From positions 130,574,346-130,638,345 of the forward strand of contig OX336388.2 in the NCBI GenBank assembly GCA_946902985.2: a stretch of DNA of 64,000 nucleotides, given 5' to 3'. Below the pieces are notes generated by a model. That model saw only the letters and a program-made list of their open reading frames with translations. It made no database searches and had not been told where the DNA came from. The translations under genes and the position numbers were made by a program. Shown one piece after another: positions 47,501-58,134 of this stretch (position 1 is the first letter of the stretch; every line of letters begins with the position of its first letter). The DNA comes from Meconema thalassinum (Eukaryota > Arthropoda > Insecta > Orthoptera > Tettigoniidae).

Positions 47501-50405
47501 TTTAGCTTTTCACCTGCCAATTTGATGTCCTTAGAGGTTTCTGATTTATTTCGGCTGCATTCCAATATTTTTGTTTTACATTTATTAATTTTCATCATGA
47601 ATTGTTTCCTCAAGACAGAGTCCATACCATTCAAAAACTCATTCAAATCCTCAGGCGTGTCGGCCAAAATGACTATGTCATCGGCAAATCTCAGAGTTGA
47701 AATTATTTCTCCTTGAATCTTCACTCCCACTTTACATTTTCTCCAATTTCCTTCCTTGCGTGTTCAATGTAAAGATTGAAAAGTATGGGTGATAAATTGC
47801 AGCCTTGCCTTACACCTTTCTGAATACCAGCTTCTCTCTCATGTCCTTCATCTCGAATGACTGCTGTCTGGTTTCTGTAAAGATTGTAGATCACCCTCCT
47901 ATCCCTATACTTTATTCCATTCGTTTTCAAAATGTCAAACAATTTAGTCCAATCAACCTAAGTCTACAAATGCCATGAACGTTCTCTTATCTTTCCTTAT
48001 TCTACCTTCCAAAATCAGCCTAAGACTCAGTACAGCTTCCCTTGTTCCTACATTTCTCCTGAAACCAAACTGGTCTTCACCCAACTCCGTTTCTATCCTC
48101 TTGTAAATTATTCTAGACAGGATCTTTGAAGCATGAGTAATCAAGCTGATTGTACGGTAATCTTCACATCTGTCAGCTCCTACTTTCTTCGGTATAGGGA
48201 TGATAACATTCTTCTTGAAGTCAGAGGGTACCTTACCTGTCTCATAAATCCTACACACCAAGTGATATAACCTGATCAAACCTTCATCTCCTATGCAGCG
48301 TAGCAACTCGATTGGTATATCATCTATGCCTGGTGCTGTGTTTCTGCCTAAGTCTTTCAATGCTCTGTCAAATTCTGATCTCAATATTAAATCTCCTTTC
48401 CCATCCTCATCAATTTCCTCCTCCCTTTCCATTAAGCTGTAAAATGCATCAATACATACAGTATAATGCGCTTAAGGGGGTTAAGGGGTACTCTAGAACG
48501 TTTTCACGCAATTTTCATGTGTGGGTGTGGTACGAAAGGTCTTTTTCACCCGACTATAAAGGGTCTCCGAAAACCACATTTAAAGGCCCTTAAATTAACA
48601 GTGTCTGAGGAAACTAACTTCGCTCTGATATACCTATGAAGGAATGACAAACCCCTAACCACTGCACCAGTAGCTGAATTGATCAAGTCCTGATTATTCA
48701 TACCAAGGATAAATCAGTCATAGCATTCATGATTGAGTTTTGCTAAGTGTACTCTTTACAACTAGAATATTCGCGGGCGAAGCCGCGACGGGTAATGCTA
48801 GTTATTATTATTTACCTTCATAGATGAGTTGATGGAGGAAGACTGTTCATGAATGGGATTGTCATTTCTCTGTACATTTCTCGTTTAGATATTAAAATAA
48901 ATAGTTCTTTTTTGGGGGGTGCTTAGTGGTTTAGTATTTATCAATAACAGATGGCACACTTACTAAGTTTTTACCACGATTTTGCTATTGTGGGACAGCG
49001 ATTGTTTGTGTTTTGTAGAGCTAGTTGGTCTTGTATATTGGGATCTGATGATGCACCTCGCTTGACTAGTGAAACGTGTCATCCTAACTCCTCTCTAATG
49101 CATGACAAATTATTATTATTATTTCCAATTATTCCCCTTCAGGAGAGCGTATGAACTTGGGCCAATCACAGCTTCACTTCTTTTTCCTCTTTTCTTTTCT
49201 TCCCAAAACCTCTTCATTAGTTCACTGTGCTTTTACTTCCTTTCCTCGGTCCATTTTTTTTTTCCTGAAGTGTCCTTCCTTGAGACTTGTACTATTTTTG
49301 TGTTTATTTTGTTCTCTGTCCTTAATGTCGTCTACAGAGATTCTAAGTAATTCCATGTCTTCATGTACTTTTTTTTATCCAACTGGTCTTTAATTTACTT
49401 GCATTCATGATATTGAAAATCTTCTTAGCGAGTCTGTTTTCATCCATCCTATATGTGTGTCCATCGAGTGTCTTCGGTGGCGTAGTTGGTAGCATGCTGA
49501 GCTTCTATGCCCAAGATTGCGGGTTCAAACCCGTCCGAAGTCGTCGTTTTTTTTAAGAGCGTTAAAAGTCCCTCGGTATGCCTTCCTTTGGAAGGGAAGT
49601 AAAGCCGGCAGTCCAATGTCACAGATTTATGGCATGTTAAAGAACCTTCCACTAATTACATCTGTGTGAAACTAAATTAGGTTAAACATTCGACAAATGC
49701 TCTTAGGTTCCTACGTTCATCGCCAGGAGCCGGCTGCGGTGGCATCTGGTAACCTAGTTCTGAACTAGTAGTCGTTGACCGTGGCATTTGGCGGCAAAAG
49801 TAGGAAGTACTTGAAAAATTTCAATGTCTGCAGTCCTCACTTGAATTGAAAACAGAAACACACACTAATACAGTCATCACAATTAACACCGGTTATCAGA
49901 CAGATTCTACACACACCCAAAGTACACAGGGCTACATAACCACGTTGTCGCAGCCCGTAAACTAAGGAACCAACCAACTGTATGTCCATAGAACTGCAGA
50001 TGTCTCTTCCTAAATTTATCTATAATGGTGTCTGTATTTTCATAAAGTTCCTTTGTTGGTCTCTTGACGCAAATCACGGAAAAAAGCGCCATGCCAAATA
50101 TTTTTTTTTTAAATCACGTGTAATTCTTTTTACGTTGGTTATCCACATATACCAGTCATTGGGATAACATTGTGTTGACCGGCTGAAAAGTTGCTTGACT
50201 GGGCGTGGACTGGTAATGTAAAGTGTATTTTGTTTTGTCTGCTTCAGATCTCATGAGGCAGTACTTCCAGCAGCTCCGCCAGGAGACTGGTGCTCGCGTG
50301 TGTGAGAAAGTGTTCAGCTCGGACGATGGCAAACCGTCCAAGTGGTGGTTGTGTTTCGCCAAGAAGAAGTTCATGGACAAGTCTCTATCAGGACCTGGCC
50401 AATAG
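41507..50405 (+). CDS. ARPC3: Arp2/3 complex subunit 3 (p21), four coding exons
   Basis: Exons 41507-41512, 41655-41828, 45600-45795 and 50248-50405 join with GT-AG borders into an intact 177-residue protein (human ARPC3 is 178). It is a structural subunit of the Arp2/3 complex that nucleates branched actin in the cytoplasm. Landmarks: MPAYHS start, [25 protein letters not shown], then [37 protein letters not shown], and the C-terminal [20 protein letters not shown] ending at TAG 50403. The first exon is only ATG CCG before GTAATA; the next codon in exon 2 is GCT, giving MPAYHS as in relatives. Introns are 142 bp, 3.8 kb and 4.5 kb; the long two are filled with repeats. Confidence 0.96.
41655..41828 (+). 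CDS. ARPC3: ARPC3 coding exon 2
   Basis: Residues 3-60. Acceptor TTTTCAG, donor GTACAG. Confidence 0.95.
41829..42975. other. ARPC3 intron 2, left part, nothing recognised
   Basis: No coding or repeat signal strong enough to call. A TAGGCCTA octamer is at 41871. Confidence 0.5.
42980..43300. repeat. Dispersed repeat family 3, second copy
   Basis: Shares CCTGGATAAAGATTATT, GTACGTGACACAAACC and ATTATTGGTCTGGATT with 39700-40190 and 44815-45240. ARPC3 intron 2. Confidence 0.65.
43505..44029. repeat. Two 252-bp tandem units plus a stub
   Basis: TATATTGGCTTTCAC starts at 43505, 43757 and 44010. Each unit holds GGACACCAAG...CTTGGTGTCC (perfect in the first), a 10-bp stem. The first 60 bases also occur at 7579-7640 beside the LTR element. 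The third unit is cut by the Harbinger insertion at 44030. Confidence 0.85.
44030..44789. mobile_element. Harbinger-like element, internally degraded
   Basis: Ends GGTCCGTTCTTACAATCTCC and inverted GGAGATTGTAAGAATGGGCC; TCA on both sides (44027-44029, 44790-44792) gives a 3-bp duplication as for PIF/Harbinger. Plus-strand [19 protein letters not shown] at about 44340 looks like the N-terminal region of HARBI1-type transposases, so the relic keeps a scrap of coding sequence. 760 bp. Confidence 0.75.
44815..45240. repeat. Dispersed repeat family 3, third copy
   Basis: GACAAAAACCAGGGGTATAT, AATAATTATTGGTCTAGGC and CATTGGTCTGGATT match 39950-40030. ARPC3 intron 2. Confidence 0.7.
45600..45795 (+). 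CDS. ARPC3: ARPC3 coding exon 3
   Basis: Residues 61-125 plus first base of 126. Acceptor GTTACAG, donor GTATGT. Confidence 0.95.
46196..46400 (+). mobile_element. tRNA-derived SINE, family D
   Basis: A-box-like TGGGTGAGTGG and B-box-like GGTTCGCTCC in tRNA spacing, then body with GGCATGTCAAAGAACC (46315-46330), the core shared with families C and E. ARPC3 intron 3. Confidence 0.65.
46903..48437 (-). pseudogene. LINE (RT and tail) in ARPC3 intron 3
   Basis: Minus strand from 48432: [20 protein letters not shown], then [40 protein letters not shown] (motif A, then a break at 47953), [18 protein letters not shown] (motif B), [14 protein letters not shown] (motif C), and the tail [11 protein letters not shown] ... 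[11 protein letters not shown] ... CRGRPR. Breaks at about 47950, 47725 and 47350. The 3' end carries AACAACAACAA (46903-46916). No endonuclease, so 5'-truncated. Best preserved LINE in the window; same clade as 25416-25735. Confidence 0.88.
48771..48801 (+). mobile_element. Helitron 3' terminus
   Basis: Hairpin CGCGG-GCGAAG-CCGCG (48772-48787), ten bases, then CTAG (48798-48801) followed by T. Hairpin plus CTRR before a T is the Helitron 3' end. The matching TC 5' end was not located; the LINE end at 48437 limits it. Confidence 0.65.
49040..49085 (+). ncRNA. Hammerhead-ribozyme-like motif
   Basis: GGGAU, CUGAUGA (49045-49051), one U, an imperfect stem II region (49053-49070), GAAA (49071-49074), ACGUGU, C, AUCCU. 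Stem I GGGAU/AUCCU pairs over five bases with one G-U; ACGUGU is self-complementary with G-U. Stem II is poor, so likely decayed. ARPC3 intron 3, sense strand. Confidence 0.5.
49461..50010 (+). mobile_element. tRNA-headed repeat, family E, copy 1
   Basis: Head: GTGGCGTAGTTGG (A box) and GGTTCAAACCC (B box) with a plausible tRNA spacing. Then AAGTCGTCG, GGCATGTTAAAGAACC core (49631-49646), and about 350 bp more, to CTGCAGATGTC. The whole is repeated at 50590-51140, on the other side of ARPC3 exon 4. Confidence 0.75.
50248..50405 (+). CDS. ARPC3: ARPC3 coding exon 4, with stop
   Basis: Acceptor GCTTCAG; first bases AT complete Asp126; reads [17 protein letters not shown] to the stop. It sits between two direct copies of a repeat (49461-50010, 50590-51140). 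Confidence 0.95.
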
Positions 50406-50589
50406 TGCTCTCTTAATGCTTCTTAAACCATAACCACAGTATTGTTTTGTCTCTTCCCAATTTAATTTTATTGTTCATAACTTATTTTTGTGTTATCAGT
50501 ACTTTCTTTCTTTGCTGGTTTTATATCTGTTGTAAAAAGAAGATCAAAGAGAATAAGAAGTCAGGTGCATGTATTACTTTTGTAAGACT

Positions 50590-51140
50590 TGTTCCAGTGG
50601 TGATTCCTCTGCCCAAGATCGCAGTTTCAAACCAGGCCGAAGTCGTCGGATTTTTTAAGAGCGTTAAAAATTCCTCAGTATGCCTTCCTTTGGAGGGGAA
50701 GTAAAGCCAGTGGTCCCATGTCATAGATTTATGGCATTAAAAAAAAACCTTCCACTAACTACAGTACACTTGTGGAAGCAAAAATTTGTAGGTTAGTTTG
50801 ATAACGCTCTATTAGTTCCAACTTTCGCCGCCAGGTGCTGACTGCGATGCCATCTAGTAGCCAAGTCCGCAAGCTAGGTGTCGTGGATGGAGGCATTTGG
50901 AGGCTAAAGTAGGAACTACTTGAAATTACTGTCTGCAGTCCTTACTTGAATTAAAACAGGTAACACACTAATACAGCCATCACAATTAACACTGGTTATC
51001 AAATTCTACACACACCCAAAGTACACGGGGTTACATGACCGCGTCGTCGCTGCCCCTAAACTAAGGAACCAACAGACCTCTGCAAGTGCATAACTAGGTA
51101 AGTGTGACGGATCGAGCTGCAGATGTCCTAAGAACTGCCC
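50590..51140 (+). mobile_element. tRNA-headed repeat, family E, copy 2
   Basis: Direct copy of 49461-50010 but lacking most of the A-box head. The core is degraded to GGCATTAAAAAAAAACC. It lies 185 bp after the ARPC3 stop and may be in its 3' UTR; no AATAAA is found between. Confidence 0.75.
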
Positions 51141-51365
51141 CCGAATTTCTAAGAAAACTTTGAGAATTCAAAAATAACAATGTTGTAATGTTACATTCTC
51201 TCGTGATATTTTGTGGGAGATTAATTTGCTTTGTGGTTAATTCTTGGATCAACTAAACTGCATTTTTGTTAAAGTATATACATGGATATTACTGTTGATT
51301 AACTCCTGCTTCTTAATTTCAGACAGGAAAGGAAATTGATGAAACATTTAATTTTCATTTTTTTG

Positions 51366-51392
51366 TTTGTTTGTTTGTTTGTTTGTTTGTTT
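51366..51392. repeat. (TTTG)n microsatellite
   Basis: Six to seven TTTG units. Confidence 0.95.
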
Positions 51393-51599
51393 TGAGGTTT
51401 TTAGTGGTCATAAGAGCTTATATTATGATGTATTGCATCGAATTTCAAAGAAGTTGAGAAATGCTGAGAAGGCTATTATGAACCTTGAGCAGTGCCAATG
51501 CACTATTAGGCCCGTATCTAGGGTTTCTACGACCCGGGAATTCTCAGGGAATTATGAATTTCTGGAATAATCCCCTAACAAAATGGAAGATTGCAGATT

Positions 51600-51765
51600 T
51601 ACGTGACCGATAATCTTGAGATCATGAGCCACGGGACCTCCTTTTTACGTGGAATCCGAACCACAGGACATGCCATTTCACTTTGAAAATCTCACATGCA
51701 TTGACCGGGAATCGAACCAGGTCCGTTGTGGTGTGGGGCCAAAAGCTTGACCGATGTACCACCCC
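51600..51765 (-). mobile_element. tRNA-derived SINE, family B, copy 2
   Basis: Close match to 23713-23882 in the same orientation, including GATCATGAGCCACGGGACC and CATGCATTGACCGG. Head part is more diverged. Confidence 0.75.
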
Positions 51766-51779
51766 CCTCCCTTCCCCTA

Positions 51780-53395
51780 ACAGTGTGCATGTTTATTCCA
51801 AGGGTCAAACCAAAATTGGAACCGCAAAATCAAAATAGACCTTAGAAAAGGTTCCATCCCTCCCCCCTCCCTCTATTAGTCGCCTCTTAAGACGGGTAGA
51901 GGATACCGTAGATGTATTCTGCCCTCCCCATCCACAGGGGCCCTTCCAAATCAGTCAGTCATGTCAATCGGTCTTGTCGGCCCTATTAGTTGCCTCCTAC
52001 AACAGGCTGAGTATACTGTAGGTGAATTCTAACCCGCACGCACTTGGAGAGGGGTTACCATAATAAAATAAAAGTACCAGTATATAGTATTAGTTATTTA
52101 TTACCTATCAAGTTTACATGTTCTTTTACTCATTATAATATAATCACTATTGCAACCTTCATAGAGAAAATTAAGAAATCAATGCCAGGCAGTGTTCACT
52201 ATCGCTCGGCAGGTTCTTGTCCATGTCCAGGTCTCTATTACAGTCATGAGTATTGCAGTGCTTTCAGACGAGTGTTTCATACTTGAGATCACAATCCGAA
52301 CCATCCTTTTCTCCACAGACATATCTGAAGATTATCTTTCCGTCTTCTAAAACACACGGGAAAACATTTAATAAAGAAAATGAAACCAAAGAATAACCCT
52401 TGGCCCAACGGCCCATTGAAGAATTTGGACCTCTGTGCTGCTCTGATAAGGTGCACATGACATCACTATTCCAGTGGCGTCGACCGTAAAACACAGTACC
52501 TTCAAATGAGCTACTTATAATGGGTTATTTATTTGTTATGTGTTAATTAGTTAACATAATTAATAAGTAGGGATGTTGATGACATGTCATCTTTTTACTG
52601 AGCTGTCTGAAACAATGCTGAAGTACATAGAAACTCTGGATGGGCCACCCACCCTGTCTTCAAATATGTCATTTTTATTTTGCATCTTTTTGTTATCTTT
52701 CCATTTTAAGAGCATTTTTTTAAAGTTTGGTAGATTTTTTGGTTATATTTTAGAAAAATTGGCCTTTTAAGTTTTTTTTTTTTTTTTTTTTCAATTTAGT
52801 CATGTCACAGCCTTATATGAGGGAGTTACGTCTCAGAGTTAAGAAGAATCTAGTAGCTGGTACAAGATAATTTAAAATATTGAAATTAAATATTTCAGTA
52901 TTGCTATTAGTAGAAAAAAGAATAGATCTTAGATGCAGAAGAACGGTAGCGTAGGTATACAGAAAGCAGCTTTTCGAGATATAAAACTTGTTGGCTGATA
53001 ACCGCAGATCATGTACAATTGACAACATCTGAATGATATTCGTAGTGCAGTGCAACTCAGACTAAAGTGAACAACCTTTTGTTAAGTTTGAGCTTAAGAT
53101 GTCATTTTTGAAATATTGGTGACTTTAGTATTATAGATCATTTTTCCCATTTCATAGTGCATTTTTCAAATTTTTGATATATTGATGAGTTTATTATTAT
53201 AAGATCATTTTCTCCATTTTATAGTGCATTTTTCCAATTTTTAGGTCATTTTTGTAAAATTTTAAGGGCATTTGTAAACTTTTTTACGGCATCAACATCC
53301 GGGCCCTATTAATAAGTGTTAAACTACTAGGAAAGTGATTGTACGGCTGTACATTCGTAACTGGAGTTATGCTGCACCTGGCTTACAAAGCCAAC
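51780..53395. other. No recognised gene
   Basis: AT-rich DNA with a T-run at 52771-52791 and TCATTTT-type low complexity at 53100-53290. Confidence 0.5.
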
Positions 53396-53399
53396 ATTA

Positions 53400-53445
53400 A
53401 GGACAGATGACCTCGCTGTTCCATCCCTTAAAACAACATTGACTT
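53400..53445 (+). repeat. Short dispersed repeat
   Basis: GGACAGATGACCTCGCTGTT then CCCTTAAAACAAC; copies at 31385 (plus) and 26805 (minus). Confidence 0.65.
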
Positions 53446-54099
53446 ATTAACGAACAAAAGCAAACATTGCTAGGCTAGGTTTTGGGGATGAGTATATTTT
53501 AAGTTATTATTGTTTTGAAATAAGCAAAGGAACCCACAAACGGACCGAATACTAGACGACGAGAGTACAGAAGGTGTATGCCTCCAGCGTGGGACTCGGC
53601 CACGAGACTCCCAAGATCCCGCGCAGCAACTGGGTAAGTGTGCTTTAGTTTCTCCTTACTCCCAGCCTCCCTATCTCCTCACCTTATCAGCCGTTTCACA
53701 TGACTACCAATAAACAGTCAACATTTAAACAAGTTCACATTAATTTATTACCATATGTTAAACCAGGCCACGCCAACGCGAGTACTTAGTGCTTGCGCGC
53801 CTCTGTGCCGCACCGAGCGGCACTGGTGCTTTCCCCTCCCCGTGTAGTGGCAGTAATAGACTTGGATGATGAGCAATGGATCACTGACTTCGCTTTCATG
53901 AAAGACATCATGGGGTATTTAAATGATTTAAATATCTCGTTGCAAGGCAAAAATAAATGAATCTGTACAATATGTGACCGTATTGAAAGTTTAAAAGTCA
54001 GCTTCAAGAAGGAAATGGGGACAATTTTCCCTCTCTAAAATCCTTGAATGTAAGTACTAATGTACACATCAGTGAGTACACAAGAACGTTAGTCATTGC

Positions 54100-54983
54100 A
54101 TAAAGAATTTGAAGATAGGTTTGAAGAAATAGAACAAGTAAAATGGGCACTTAAAGTTTTTATGACTCCTTTTTCGGTGTGCCCACAGGATGCCCCAACA
54201 AGTCTCCAAGTTGAGCTGATAAAACTATAGTGCGATTCAATTTTGTCCGACCGCTATTACCATTACAATGGTCACTTCATTTTATAAAGGCTTTGAGGAA
54301 CAAGAATTCCCAAGGATTCATGCCCTTGCCCTGAAATTTGTTGCCATGTTCAGAACAATTCAATTATTAATATTAATAAAACAAAAACAAGGTCAAGTTT
54401 GTCTGATGCTTTCTTGGAAGCTACACTTCGGATTGCAACTGCCAAAATGAAAGTGCTGTACAAAGGTAAAGGCGACCTGTGTGTCCCAAATTCCTATCGA
54501 GGGATATTCCTAGAGAACAATATTTTGAAATTATTAACAAAACTAATGGCAAAAAGACTCGCGGATGAAATCGAAAAGAAAATCCCGGAGGAGCAGTTTA
54601 GCTTCCAGAGAGGAAAAAGCACTATTAATGCAATCAAGAACCTGAGAGATGACATTGAAAACACTAAGTTCTTCCAGAGGGAAATTCCATGCTATCTTGA
54701 TAAATTTCACGAAGGCTTTTGACAGCCTAAACAGAACCGTTGTGTCTTCCAAACTAGACCAGATAGTAGAGAGAAACAAGGACCTAGTCATGCTGAGGAA
54801 CTACTACATCAGAGTCGAGTTCAATGTTACAATTTCGCAAGAAATTACACAAACTATAACGGCATACCCCAGGGGACCCCCTCAGCCCCTTATTATTCAA
54901 TGTAGCCACCCACGATGTTAAGGCAATAAGGAAAGATGCAAAAGTGGTTCAGATTATATCTAAGCGGATGACATAGTTATAGG
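54100..54983 (+). pseudogene. LINE RT fragment, left part, split by hAT
   Basis: LYKGKGDLCVPNSYRGIFL, EEQFSFQRGKSTINAI, then in another frame NFTKAFDSLNR (motif A) and YI*ADDIVIG at the end, a YADD-type motif C with a stop in it (TAA at 54960). Upstream 54120-54240 has a decayed pre-RT region. The frame continues beyond the hAT as SQDIQELQK (56248 onward), showing one LINE interrupted. Confidence 0.8.
54976..54983. other. 8-bp target duplication, left copy
   Basis: GTTATAGG; repeated at 56240-56247. Confidence 0.93.
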
Positions 54984-56239
54984 TAGAGCCCTGCGAGGAT
55001 GCGGATATCCGCAAATTTTTCGCCAGGCGGATATAGTTTGCATAGCTGTGCCGATAGCGGATAATGTTGGTAGTAACTTTTCGGATAGCTTTTAGAATAC
55101 AATCCGAACTGACCTGGATGTTTAAGACATACAGTATCATATTTTTTAGTTATGTCTTTTCCATGAAAAATGTAGGAATATTATGTTTGCTAATCTCAAA
55201 TTAGGTCATTAAGCATAATTAACACTCCGAACTGAAAAGGGTTGCAACTCTGGTTGTATAACATTCATTTTAAGCATACCACATGGCATACAAAGCCTAG
55301 GGAAACTACTTTCTCCTCAAATGTCTAAATGTGTTGCTTTAATACTTTATGCTTTATCTAATACATTAAAATATTGCTTTATCTAATACATTAAAACATT
55401 AGTCTTTTTTTTTAGCGTATGGCTTTTAGTGCCGGGAGTGTCCGAGGACATGTTCGGCTTGCCAGTTTGTAGCTGCTTCTATGCGGACACCCATGGGGTG
55501 AGCTACAAGTACCGTCGCGAGTGGAGAGTTGTCTGGGGAGGAAAGTTTGAATGTAAGGACGAGGAGTTGGAAGGTAGCGGCTGTGACCTATAGTTAGGGA
55601 CCAACCCCGGCATTTGCCTGGAAGGAAGATGGGAAACCACCGAAGACCATCTTCAAGGTTGCCGGTGGGGGGATTCGAACCTCCTCGCCTCCCGGAAGTG
55701 AGCGACTGCCTGCAGCCACGCCGTAACGACCCCGGCTAACTCACCCGGTAGTCTATTATAATGTCAGTAGATTGAGATTACAAGTGCGGTTGCGGATCCG
55801 GATACAGGCCAGACGTTGGTTTTAGACGAGTGAAAAATCTTAATGGAAGCCTGGAGGCGAGTTACTGCAGTACCTGTGTTGTTATCAGCTGCCCCAAGTG
55901 GTCCGATGATTGACAAAGCTGTCTCACACTCCTACTGAAGTACAGTCATTGGCAAATATAATGACGTTCTGTTCGTAAATACGTACCGTGTACTTCCGCA
56001 TCACACAATACTTCGACGTTGACTGTACTGTCTGCAAGTCTGTGTCGCCACGTGCTCAAGTCTGGAATTCCATTACATCGGATCGGTGGTAACAAATGTG
56101 AAGCGATAGGGTGAGAGAGTGACTGTGTACAGGCTCACCCGCAGGCTTCAAGGTCAAGGGCAATCGTCTAAAACAAACGTCCGGCCTGTAACCGTCGTGC
56201 GGATGCGGATAACGTTTTGTTTATCCGCACAGGGCTCTA
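54984..56239. mobile_element. Non-autonomous hAT (1256 bp)
   Basis: Starts TAGAGCCCTGCGAGGATGCGG and ends CCGCACAGGGCTCTA, inverted terminal repeats of about 12-14 bp, with exact GTTATAGG duplications. GCGGATAT/CGGATAA words recur near both ends (subterminal repeats). No transposase. A SINE lies inside (55405-55750). Confidence 0.93.
55405..55750 (-). mobile_element. tRNA-derived SINE, family F, nested in hAT
   Basis: Minus strand starts with a head containing B box GGTTCGAATCC and ends with TAAAAGCCATACGCT and an A-run (T-run at 55409 on plus). TAGTCT occurs on both sides (55400-55405 and 55750-55755), a likely target duplication. Confidence 0.8.
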
Positions 56240-56247
56240 GTTATAGG

Positions 56248-56275
56248 GTCACAAGACATTCAGGAACTTCAAAAA
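56248..56275 (+). pseudogene. LINE RT fragment, right part after hAT
   Basis: Encodes SQDIQELQK in continuation of ADDIVIG. It stops where a minus-strand LINE begins. Confidence 0.65.
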
Positions 56276-56830
56276 GGTACAACCGCTCTAGCTACCTCAC
56301 TCCACTCCACTCCTGTTGCTTTCCCACTCTTCATCTTCTTTATGCCACTTTCTGTCTCTAACATTGTTATATCTTCACCTTGAATTTCTACAGTCCTTTC
56401 ATCCTTATTTCTTTCCTCTATCAATACTTTGGATTTGACGTTCAGTAATTTGTCAAAATAGTTTTCCCAATGTTTCAGTATTTCTTCTTTTTGTGTCAAA
56501 ACCCGTCCTGTCTCAGTCTTCACAAATTTTGTTTCTTCTCTGCTTTTCACTTTGTTCCTAACCAATCCATACAACACCTTCTGGCTTCCCTTAGCATCTT
56601 CCTGCAAAGTTTTTGTGAAGTTTTCCCAGCACTTCCTTTTCTCATCTTGCACCACCTGCTATCATTCATTCTATATAAATGCCTCTTCTTTATTGTCTCC
56701 GTTATGTTTTCAATGTTCGGATATATTTCTTCGTTACTTCTTAATTTACAAAACTCTGTGGTTCTTAATGGCGTATAATTTTTCTTTCTGATACTTCTAA
56801 TTTATCCAATTTAGTATTAGACATTCACTG
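56275..56830 (-). pseudogene. LINE fragment, region between endonuclease and RT
   Basis: Minus-strand 128-codon frame with RKCWENFTKTL, LYGLVRNKVKS, LTQKEEILKHWENYFDKLLN and IKKMKSGKATGV; this linker precedes the RT in insect LINEs. No RT follows. Confidence 0.75.
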
Positions 56831-56865
56831 GAATGTGAGCATTCTGGTTTAATTACTGTTCTAAA

Positions 56866-57104
56866 CTCTGTGAGCTGCCTGAATAGGATTGACATTTCAC
56901 CGGAAATTCCACGTCAGTCATCACCCTTCTGCCTCTTGACCAATCCATGTTCGCATAGTTGATGCCATAATACTCTACATTGCAATATTACAGTGCCTCA
57001 GTGCCTGGTCAGCTGTATCTCTGGCTTGTACAGTTTGGCAATCTCGTTCTCAGACCACATGGCGAGACGAGAACTTGTCAATCCTATTCTGGCAGCTCAC
57101 AGAG
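56866..57104. mobile_element. Short foldback element
   Basis: A 29-bp arm CTCTGTGAGCTGCC...TTGACA (56866-56894) recurs inverted at 57076-57104 with one mismatch. Total 239 bp, non-coding. Target duplication unclear. Confidence 0.75.
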
Positions 57105-57599
57105 TATATAGTGCTGTATTTTCAATTTCTTAGATAAACATTTTTTGTTATAGATATTCCTGGTTATACCATATGCTCTTTGAATCTTGTGCACTCTTTC
57201 TTCTATTATTATTCATTTTCATACCGGTACGCCACCTGACGCGTGCTGATTTGCCCAGGCCTATTCACAAACAACACGAGACTCGCCTCACTAAAAGTGC
57301 TGCCACTACACGTTCCTCTCTTTCAGCAGAGCACCGGTGCTTTTGCCTGTGCCGGCCGGTACTCGCGAAGCACCTGAGTTGGCGTGGCCTGTGTTAAAGC
57401 CACTCAACTTTCATTCTCCTGTTTTCACCGTACAAGCGACCCTGTTATCCATGCACTCAGCTGCTTCAATTCAAGAGTCAGCAATCGACTCACACATGGT
57501 CATGCTGTTGACCAAGCAAAACCTACTGGAGGAACCATGTAAAGTGGCCAGCATGGCCTTCCTTTATTCCCTTTTCCCAAACACGGCCCACAAATTCAC

Positions 57600-58130
57600 A
57601 AGAGTTTGAAGCGTGTCAGTTTCCCGCTGGGAAACACCCCCCACAGTAACATCATAAGGGAGTGCCCCACTATTGGGAAAATGTCCTTCAAAGCATTGGA
57701 GTGGTGCTGCGGTTAAACCAGATAAACGGTTTAATACGATCCTCGGTCACCTCTCCCGCAACTTTTATACTCGCAAAAGAAACATCCCCTCTCGCATGCA
57801 TCTCACACAACACTCTCCCTTCCCCACACCAATGCCCTTCAAAACATTGGTGGAGGCACTGTGCCCGTATCTCCGATGAACCACCTCTTGCAATCCCCTT
57901 ACACACGACACACATCCCCCTCACCCCCTAGTCCTTCTAAACATTGACCAAATATTCCCCCAGTCCCTTCATACTAAAATCACACCCCAATGCCCTTCAA
58001 AACATTGGCGGTGACCCTGGGCCTGAACCATGTTCAGTAAGATCCCGGATGGAACCTCTCGCAACCCTTAAAATAATTCCCAATCCCTTCACACACAATA
58101 AGCCCCGCCTAACCCAATGTGTACATTATT
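57600..58130. repeat. Diverged tandem repeat with conserved hairpin
   Basis: CCAATGCCCTTCAAAACATTGG-type hairpins (stem CCAATG/CATTGG) are at 57829-57850 and 57987-58008, with weaker forms at about 57682 and 57930. Text between them is similar but diverged (CCCTTCACACAC, ATCTC-like words). Confidence 0.55.
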
Positions 58131-58134
58131 TAAA

